A DNA stretch of 5,335 nucleotides from the NCBI GenBank assembly GCA_031285105.1, contig JAITWV010000210.1, forward strand, positions 1 to 5,335, in the 5' to 3' direction. Shown here in pieces: positions 1 to 5,335 of this stretch (position 1 is the stretch's first letter; each line of letters opens with the position of its first letter). The stretch comes from Streptococcaceae bacterium (lineage in GTDB: Bacteria > Bacillota > Bacilli > Lactobacillales > Streptococcaceae). Under the pieces are notes generated by a model. That model had not been told where the DNA came from and did not search any database. It saw only the letters and a list, made by a program, of their open reading frames with translations. The translations under genes and the position numbers were made by a program.

Positions 1-966
<966 letters not shown>

Positions 967-993
967 TGATAAAATTGCACAAGTAAATTAATG

Positions 994-1002
994 AAAGAAG
1001 TG
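994..1002 (+). promoter_or_regulatory. Ribosome binding site that decides the gatC start
   Basis: AAAGAAGTG matches the anti-SD complement AAGGAGGTG at 7 of 9 positions. It sits six bases before TTG 1009, a good spacing. It lies inside the extension that would be translated from ATG 991. The 25 bases before ATG 991 contain no comparable purine-rich stretch. The site is weaker than those of gatA, gatB and dgkB, so together with a TTG codon it could give lower initiation unless ribosomes arrive from ligA. Confidence 0.55.
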
Positions 1003-1008
1003 AAAAAA

Positions 1009-1308
1009 TTGATTAGTGAAAAACAAGTAAAACACGTAGCAAATTTAGCAAAACTTGAATTTGCCGAAGAAGAAATTAGCTCATTTACCAATACATTAGA
1101 CCGCATTATTGAGATGTTTGAACAATTAGACGAAGTTGATACAACCGATGTTCCTTTCACGTCAAATGTTGTCAATGACATCAATGTTTTGCGCGAAGAT
1201 GTGCCCGTTAAAGGGATGGACCGTGAACTTTTAATGAAAAATGTACCAGAAAAAGAAAATGGCTTTATTAAATTGCCAGCAGTTTTAGAAGACGGAGGAG
1301 ATGCATAA
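1009..1308 (+). CDS. gatC: Glutamyl-tRNA(Gln) amidotransferase subunit C (TTG start preferred; ATG at 991 is the alternative)
   Basis: GatC is the small non-catalytic subunit of the GatCAB amidotransferase. In known structures it wraps around the GatA-GatB interface and stabilises the complex in the cytoplasm. The sequence shows the family pattern: an N-terminal helix ([15 protein letters not shown]), a second helix ([12 protein letters not shown]), the VLRED motif and a C-terminal GFIKLPAVL strand. From TTG 1009 the protein is 99 residues, and from ATG 991 it is 105. The family is usually 95-105. I prefer TTG because AAAGAAGTG at 994-1002 lies six bases upstream and matches 7 of 9 positions of the ideal AAGGAGGTG. 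The product then begins MISEKQVKH, where GatC relatives normally begin. The ATG at 991 has no purine-rich site before it. Its stop overlaps the gatA start by one base (TAATG), and the gatA ribosome binding site lies within its last codons. No promoter is evident in the short gap after ligA, so co-transcription is likely. The identity is firm; the start is less certain. Confidence 0.93.
   Translation: MISEKQVKHVANLAKLEFAEEEISSFTNTLDRIIEMFEQLDEVDTTDVPFTSNVVNDINVLREDVPVKGMDRELLMKNVPEKENGFIKLPAVLEDGGDA
1294..1300 (+). promoter_or_regulatory. gatA ribosome binding site inside the end of gatC
   Basis: GGAGGAG begins 14 bases before the gatA ATG and its GGAGG core is nine bases from that codon. The same bases encode the Gly-Gly region of the GatC C-terminus (DGGDA). 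With the TAATG stop/start overlap, this arrangement suits translational coupling of gatC and gatA. Confidence 0.8.
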
Positions 1309-2777
1309 TGAGTGAGTTATATCAAAAATCATTAAGTGAACTTCATTCGTTACTAGTCAACAAAGAAGTTTCATCAAAAGAAATTATTCAGTCAACACTA
1401 GACCGTATTGAAGCAACGGAAAAAGATGTAGATGCCTTTTTAACGATAACTGGTGAACAAGCCCTAGCACAAGCCGAAAAAATTGACCAAGAAGGTGTAA
1501 CTGAAAGTGAAATTTTAAAAGGTTTGCCGATTGGTGTGAAAGACAATATTTTAACGAAAGATATTTTAACAACAGCCGCAAGCAAAGTTCTTTACAATTT
1601 TAATCCAATTTTTGATGCTAGCGTTGTTGAAAAAGCTCACGTGGCAGGGTTAATCACGATTGGTAAATTAAATATGGACGAATTTGCCATGGGTGGTTCA
1701 AATGAAAATTCGGCCTTTAAATTAACGAAAAACGCATGGGATGCTTCAAAAGTTCCAGGTGGTTCCTCAGGTGGCTCAGCATCAAGTGTTGCCGCAGGAC
1801 AAATTGCTTTATCATTAGGCTCTGATACAGGTGGTTCGATTCGTCAACCAGCAGCATTTAGTGGAATTGTCGGCATGAAACCTACTTATGGACGTATTTC
1901 TCGTTACGGCGTAATTGCTTTTGCCTCGTCATTAGATCAAGTAGGCCCAATGACGCGTAATGTTACAGATAACGCATTGGCTTTAAGTGCTTTAAGTGGA
2001 CATGATTCAAAAGATGCAACAAGCGCGAAATTAGCGGTACCTGATTTTACGGCTAGTTTTACTGGAGACGTGAAGGGCATGAAGATTGCTTTACCAAAAG
2101 AATACTTAGGTGAAGGAATTGATGAAGAAGTGAAAGCAAGTATTCTTGAAGCAGCCAAAATATTTGAAAAATTAGGGGCAACGGTTGAAGAAGTTAGCTT
2201 GCCGCATTCAAAATATGGTATTGCAGCTTATTATATTATCGCCTCGTCTGAAGCTAGTTCAAACTTACAAAGATTTGACGGTATTCGTTACGGCTATCGC
2301 ACTAAAAACTATGACAATATTGAAGACATTTTTGTTAAATCACGTTCTGAAGCTTTTGGTGAAGAAGTGAAACGTCGGATTATGTTAGGAACTTTCTCAC
2401 TTTCATCTGGTTTTTATGATGCTTATTTCAAAAAAGCCGGACAAGTGCGTACGTTAATTTTAAATGACTTCAAAAAAGTATTTGAAAATTATGATTTAAT
2501 TATTGGCCCAACGACGCCAACGCCAGCTTTTGATATTGGTTCAAATATTAAAGATCCAGTAACGATGTATTTAGGTGATTTATTAACAATTCCAGTCAAC
2601 TTAGCCGGACTTCCAGGGATGAGTATTCCAGCAGGTTTTGTAAATGGTCTACCTATTGGTTTACAAATTATTGGCAAACACTTTGATGAAGCAACCATGT
2701 ATAAAGCAGCTTTTGCCTTTGAACAAGCAACAAACTTCCACGAGAAGAAACCTTTAATCTTTGGAGGGACAAACTAA
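1308..2777 (+). CDS. gatA: Glutamyl-tRNA(Gln) amidotransferase subunit A (glutaminase, amidase-signature family)
   Basis: GatA hydrolyses glutamine and releases ammonia, which is channelled to GatB for amidation of Glu-tRNA(Gln). The protein has 489 residues, normal for the family. The amidase-signature Ser-cisSer-Lys triad can be read directly: Lys78 in GVKDN, Ser153 in the PGGSSGGSA loop and Ser177 in [11 protein letters not shown]. The 75- and 24-residue spacings between them match those of the well-studied family members FAAH and Staphylococcus GatA. Further family landmarks are [13 protein letters not shown] (about 123-135), the [13 protein letters not shown] stretch (about 189-201), PTTPTPAF in the C-terminal half, and the closing [11 protein letters not shown] segment. 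The ATG at 1308 is supported by a strong SD and overlaps the gatC stop; the stop codon overlaps the gatB start in the same way. No frameshift, truncation or missing active-site residue is seen. The start MSELY and the overall match to GatA make confusion with other amidases unlikely. Confidence 0.98.
   Translation: MSELYQKSLSELHSLLVNKEVSSKEIIQSTLDRIEATEKDVDAFLTITGEQALAQAEKIDQEGVTESEILKGLPIGVKDNILTKDILTTAASKVLYNFNPIFDASVVEKAHVAGLITIGKLNMDEFAMGGSNENSAFKLTKNAWDASKVPGGSSGGSASSVAAGQIALSLGSDTGGSIRQPAAFSGIVGMKPTYGRISRYGVIAFASSLDQVGPMTRNVTDNALALSALSGHDSKDATSAKLAVPDFTASFTGDVKGMKIALPKEYLGEGIDEEVKASILEAAKIFEKLGATVEEVSLPHSKYGIAAYYIIASSEASSNLQRFDGIRYGYRTKNYDNIEDIFVKSRSEAFGEEVKRRIMLGTFSLSSGFYDAYFKKAGQVRTLILNDFKKVFENYDLIIGPTTPTPAFDIGSNIKDPVTMYLGDLLTIPVNLAGLPGMSIPAGFVNGLPIGLQIIGKHFDEATMYKAAFAFEQATNFHEKKPLIFGGTN
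2763..2768 (+). promoter_or_regulatory. gatB ribosome binding site inside the end of gatA
   Basis: GGAGGG lies eight bases before the gatB ATG at 2777 and is embedded in the gatA codons for the FGGTN C-terminus. The gatA TAA and gatB ATG share one base (TAATG). This repeats the design of the gatC-gatA junction and supports coupled translation of all three subunits. Confidence 0.8.
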
Positions 2778-4207
2778 TGAATTTTGAAACAATTATCGGA
2801 CTAGAAATTCACGTCCAATTAAAAACAGAATCAAAAGCTTATTCTCCTGCACCGGCAAGTTTCGGTGATGACCCAAATACGAATACCAATGTCATTGACT
2901 GGGGTTATCCAGGTGTTTTACCAGTGATGAACAAAAAAGCGATGGAATTTGGCATGAGAGCTGCGATGGCATTAAATATGTCCATTGCAAAACACACCAA
3001 GTTTGATCGTAAAAATTATTTTTATCCAGATACACCAAAAGCTTACCAAATTTCGCAGTTTGATGAGCCGATTGGTTACGATGGATGGGTAGAAATCGAA
3101 GTGGATGGAGCTAAGAAAAAAATCCGTATTGAACGTGCGCATTTAGAAGAAGATGCCGGAAAAAACACTCACGGTGAAGATGGCTTTACTTATGTAGACT
3201 TAAACCGTCAAGGCGTGCCATTAATTGAAATTGTTTCAGAAGCTGATATGCGTTCGCCTGAAGAAGCTTATGCGTATTTAGAAACAATTAAAGAAATGCT
3301 ATTATTTGCAGGGATTACCGAAGCCAAAATGGAAGAAGGTTCAATGCGTGTCGATGCCAATATTTCTTTACGTCCATATGGTCAAGAAAAATTTGGTACT
3401 AAAACTGAATTGAAAAATGTCAACTCGTTCAATAATGTCCGTAAAGGATTAGAGTATGAAGTGAAACGTCAAGAAAAAATCTTACTTTCAGGTGGTGAAA
3501 TTCGCCAAGAAACCAGAAGGTATGATGATTCAAATAACACAACTATTTTGATGCGTGTCAAAGAAGGAGCAGCAGATTACCGTTACTTCCCAGAACCAGA
3601 TATTCCTGAGTATATTATTGAAGATGCTTGGATTGAAGAAGTGAGAAAAAGCTTGCCACAATTACCAAAAGAGCGCAGAAATCGTTACGTGAATGAATTA
3701 GGTTTATCAGAATATGATGCCAAAATCTTGACATTAACCGTTGAAATGAGTGACTTCTTTGAAAAAGCAATTACTCTTGATGCAGATGCAAAACTAGTAG
3801 CCAACTGGTTAATGGGTGAAGTTTCTCAATATTTAAATGCTGAAAAATTAGAACTTCAACAAATTAACTTAACACCAGAAAACTTAGCTGAAATGATTGC
3901 TTTAATTCAAGATGGTACAATTTCAGGTAAAATGGCAAAGAAAGTCTTCATCGAATTAGCTAAAAACGGTGGAACAGCGATGAAAGTAGTCGAAGAAAAA
4001 GGATTAGTCCAAATTTCAGATCCAAGTGTTTTAGTGCCAATGATTAATGAAGTTTTAGATAAAAACCCACAATCTGTTGAAGATTTCAAAGGTGGAAAAG
4101 ATCGTGCGATTAAAGCTTTAATGGGTCAAATCATGAAAATCACTAAAGGACAAGCAAATCCTGGCGTTGTAAATAAATTGTTGTTAGAAGAATTAAACAA
4201 ACGTTAA
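2777..4207 (+). CDS. gatB: Aspartyl/glutamyl-tRNA amidotransferase subunit B (ATP-dependent tRNA kinase/amidase)
   Basis: GatB phosphorylates the side-chain carboxylate of tRNA-bound glutamate (or aspartate in some bacteria) and replaces it with ammonia supplied by GatA. The 476-residue length is typical. The N-terminal cradle domain (about 1-290) begins with [10 protein letters not shown], containing Glu10 and His12. It continues through [19 protein letters not shown], the HLEEDAGK motif (about 122-129), [13 protein letters not shown] (about 143-155), and RYFPEPD. A helical domain follows, starting near KERRNRYV, and a YqeY-like tRNA-binding tail occupies roughly the last 70 residues, ending [20 protein letters not shown]. 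The region where some bacterial GatB proteins carry a Cys-x-x-Cys zinc site reads [13 protein letters not shown] here, as in Staphylococcus GatB, so this is the cysteine-free Firmicute type. The ATG is fixed by GGAGGG and the one-base overlap with gatA. Whether the complex also makes Asn-tRNA depends on tRNA synthetases not seen here. Confidence 0.98.
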   Translation: MNFETIIGLEIHVQLKTESKAYSPAPASFGDDPNTNTNVIDWGYPGVLPVMNKKAMEFGMRAAMALNMSIAKHTKFDRKNYFYPDTPKAYQISQFDEPIGYDGWVEIEVDGAKKKIRIERAHLEEDAGKNTHGEDGFTYVDLNRQGVPLIEIVSEADMRSPEEAYAYLETIKEMLLFAGITEAKMEEGSMRVDANISLRPYGQEKFGTKTELKNVNSFNNVRKGLEYEVKRQEKILLSGGEIRQETRRYDDSNNTTILMRVKEGAADYRYFPEPDIPEYIIEDAWIEEVRKSLPQLPKERRNRYVNELGLSEYDAKILTLTVEMSDFFEKAITLDADAKLVANWLMGEVSQYLNAEKLELQQINLTPENLAEMIALIQDGTISGKMAKKVFIELAKNGGTAMKVVEEKGLVQISDPSVLVPMINEVLDKNPQSVEDFKGGKDRAIKALMGQIMKITKGQANPGVVNKLLLEELNKR

Positions 4208-4219
4208 AAGGAGAAGCGT

Positions 4220-5230
4220 ATGCGAGCAAGAGTCATTTATAATCCGACTAGCGGAAAAGAATTGATGAAAAAATATCTGGCCGATGTGTTGAATGAACTT
4301 GAACAAATGGGCTATGAAACAAGTGCTTTTGCTACAACTCCACAAAAAAATTCTGCCAAAAATGAAGCCAAACGTGCCGCACTTGATGGGTTCAACCTGA
4401 TAGTCGCAGCCGGTGGCGATGGAACGATTAATGAAGTGGTTAACGGAATTGCACCACTTCCTCATCGTCCACGTATGGCAATCATACCAGCTGGTACGAC
4501 AAATGACTTTGCTAGAGCCTTAAAAATTCCTCGTCGGACACCTTTAGAGGCAATTAAAGTAGTAGCAAAAAATCAAACGGTTAATATGGATATTGGTTTA
4601 GCTGGTAAAGAACATTATTTCATCAACATTGCAGCAGGCGGCGGATTAACGGAATTGACCTTTGAAGTACCAAGCGAATTAAAAACAACTTTTGGTTATT
4701 TAGCTTATATTGCTAAAGGAGCTGAAATGTTGCCAAGAATTAAGCCAATCAATATGCGTATTCGTTACGATGAAAAGGTTTGGGAAGGCAATACAAGTAT
4801 GTTTTTTGTAGGCTTAACAAACTCTGTCGGTGGTTTTGAACAATATGCACCGAATGCTAGACTAGATGATGGTTATTTTTCATTATTAATCGTCAAAAGT
4901 GCTAATATCGTTGAAATCATGCGCTTAATTACTCTGATGATTAATGATGGCAAACATATTGATGATAAAAAGGTCATTTATGCCAAAGCCAAAGAAATTG
5001 AAATTGAATCACTTGATGATGAGCGTTTGATGATTAATTTAGATGGCGATTATGGCGGAGATGCACCAATCGTGTTAAAAACATTGCCACAACACATTAA
5101 ATTTTATGCAAATTTAGATGATATTTCTGATGATGCTGTTTTAGGATATGACGTAAAAGATGATGAATTAGATGAAGCAGCAGTAAGATTTGTGACACAA
5201 TACGAAAATTATACAAAAAAAGAGGAATAA
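4220..5230 (+). CDS. dgkB: Soluble diacylglycerol kinase (DgkB/YegS-type lipid kinase)
   Basis: This enzyme phosphorylates diacylglycerol to phosphatidic acid with ATP at the inner membrane face. In Gram-positive bacteria this returns the diacylglycerol left by lipoteichoic acid synthesis to phospholipid production. The N-terminus RARVIYNPTSGKE and the GGDGTINEVVNG motif (65-76, Asp67) mark the catalytic nucleotide-binding domain, followed by GTTNDFARAL (92-101, Asp96). The second lobe has INIAAGGGLTELT (135-147), GLTNSVGGFE (198-207), LDDGYF (215-220) and NLDGDYGGDAP (273-283). The position of the catalytic Glu in DGEYGG of Bacillus and Staphylococcus DgkB is Asp277 here. The 336 residues exceed the roughly 300-315 of those relatives. 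The last 38 residues are acidic (13 Asp/Glu, 4 Lys/Arg) and may be a poorly conserved tail. No signal peptide or membrane helix is evident. The start has AAGGAG at 4208-4213, directly after the gatB stop and six bases from ATG, so it probably belongs to the same operon. Bacillus subtilis also has dgkB after gatB. Confidence 0.95.
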   Translation: MRARVIYNPTSGKELMKKYLADVLNELEQMGYETSAFATTPQKNSAKNEAKRAALDGFNLIVAAGGDGTINEVVNGIAPLPHRPRMAIIPAGTTNDFARALKIPRRTPLEAIKVVAKNQTVNMDIGLAGKEHYFINIAAGGGLTELTFEVPSELKTTFGYLAYIAKGAEMLPRIKPINMRIRYDEKVWEGNTSMFFVGLTNSVGGFEQYAPNARLDDGYFSLLIVKSANIVEIMRLITLMINDGKHIDDKKVIYAKAKEIEIESLDDERLMINLDGDYGGDAPIVLKTLPQHIKFYANLDDISDDAVLGYDVKDDELDEAAVRFVTQYENYTKKEE

Positions 5231-5231
5231 C

Positions 5232-5261
5232 TTAATAAATAAGCGTATAAAAATTTATTAA
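5232..5261. repeat. Perfect 9-bp AT-only inverted repeat after dgkB
   Basis: TTAATAAAT at 5232-5240 is the exact reverse complement of ATTTATTAA at 5253-5261, with a 12-base loop. It begins two bases after the dgkB stop codon. The stem has no GC pair and no T-run follows on the + strand, so it is unlikely to be a strong terminator. It might shape the mRNA 3' end or simply reflect base composition. Confidence 0.45.
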
Positions 5262-5271
5262 AAAACTAAGA

Positions 5272-5335
5272 AACTATTGTTATTTATTTTTGGATTTGGT
5301 ACCATAGAGTATGTTAACATTCGTTTAACTATTGT
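5272..5335. repeat. 9-bp direct repeat AACTATTGT, two copies
   Basis: AACTATTGT occurs at 5272-5280 and again at 5327-5335, with start points 55 bases apart. The second copy ends exactly at the window edge, so the repeat could be longer or have further copies. No function can be assigned. Confidence 0.4.
5311..5320. repeat. 10-bp perfect palindrome ATGTTAACAT
   Basis: ATGTTAACAT reads the same on both strands. It lies in the likely upstream region of the next gene and overlaps the weak promoter-like hexamers. A dimeric repressor site is possible, but nothing in the sequence identifies a regulator. Confidence 0.3.

Larger units (their letters stand above)
5231..5335. other. AT-rich intergenic region downstream of dgkB
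   Basis: The final 105 bases contain about 22 G or C (near 21%), and no open reading frame of useful length on either strand. There is no GC-rich hairpin followed by a T-run, so no intrinsic terminator for the operon is visible. The longest T-rich stretch (5279-5290) is not preceded by a stem of any strength. Promoter-like hexamers are weak and incompletely contained: TTAACA at 5314-5319 resembles a -35 box (5 of 6), but its -10 would lie past the window edge. An alternative is TGTTAACAT at 5312-5320, a loose extended -10. The next gene, often rlmD/rlmCD in relatives, must begin outside the window. Confidence 0.7.

Noticed and set aside
4193..4465. 90-codon minus-strand reading frame opposite the gatB-dgkB junction
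   Set aside because: It overlaps two well-supported genes on the other strand, resembles no family I know, and is explained as a shadow of their codon pattern; the other minus-strand and off-frame reading frames are rejected for the same reason.
5232..5261. Inverted repeat as an intrinsic terminator
   Set aside because: The stem has only A-T pairs, the loop is 12 bases, and the following bases on the + strand are A-rich rather than a T-run.
5297..5304. TGGTACCA as part of a T-box antiterminator (consensus contains TGGNACC)
   Set aside because: The flanking bases do not match the rest of the T-box consensus, and no leader stems or terminator are visible nearby.
5290..5315. Promoter with -35 TTGGAT and -10 TATGTT
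   Set aside because: Both boxes match only 4 of 6 positions and the spacer is 14 bases, too short for a normal housekeeping promoter.

Overview
This window is a compact housekeeping operon from a low-GC Gram-positive bacterium, most likely a member of the Lactobacillales close to Enterococcus or Vagococcus. The evidence is AT-rich coding sequence, strong Shine-Dalgarno (SD) sites, a Gln-tRNA amidotransferase of the Firmicute type, and the gene order ligA-gatC-gatA-gatB-dgkB. From general knowledge this order follows pcrA in enterococci. I cannot name the species.

Layout, all on the + strand: (1) 1-966 is the C-terminal half of NAD-dependent DNA ligase LigA, whose 5' part lies outside the window. 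(2) A short gap leads to gatC, which ends at 1308. Its start is ambiguous: the TTG at 1009 has an SD and the ATG at 991 does not. (3) gatA (1308-2777) and (4) gatB (2777-4207) are each joined to the previous gene by a one-base TAATG overlap. (5) dgkB (4220-5230) follows 12 bases later and encodes a soluble diacylglycerol kinase of the DgkB/YegS type. (6) 5231-5335 is a very AT-rich intergenic stretch (about 21% G+C). It holds short inverted and direct repeats but no gene and no convincing terminator.

GatA, GatB and GatC form one enzyme that turns misacylated Glu-tRNA(Gln) into Gln-tRNA(Gln). GatA releases ammonia from glutamine, GatB activates the tRNA-bound glutamate with ATP, and GatC holds the complex together. 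The overlapping start and stop codons fit coupled, balanced translation of the subunits. LigA (DNA replication and repair) and DgkB (recycling of diacylglycerol from lipoteichoic acid synthesis) are not mechanistically linked to GatCAB. They share the transcription unit by a conserved Firmicute arrangement.

I found no undescribed system. The points most worth a second look are the gatC start, an Asp in place of the usual catalytic Glu in DgkB, the almost complete absence of cysteine from the encoded proteins, and the small repeats at the right edge.
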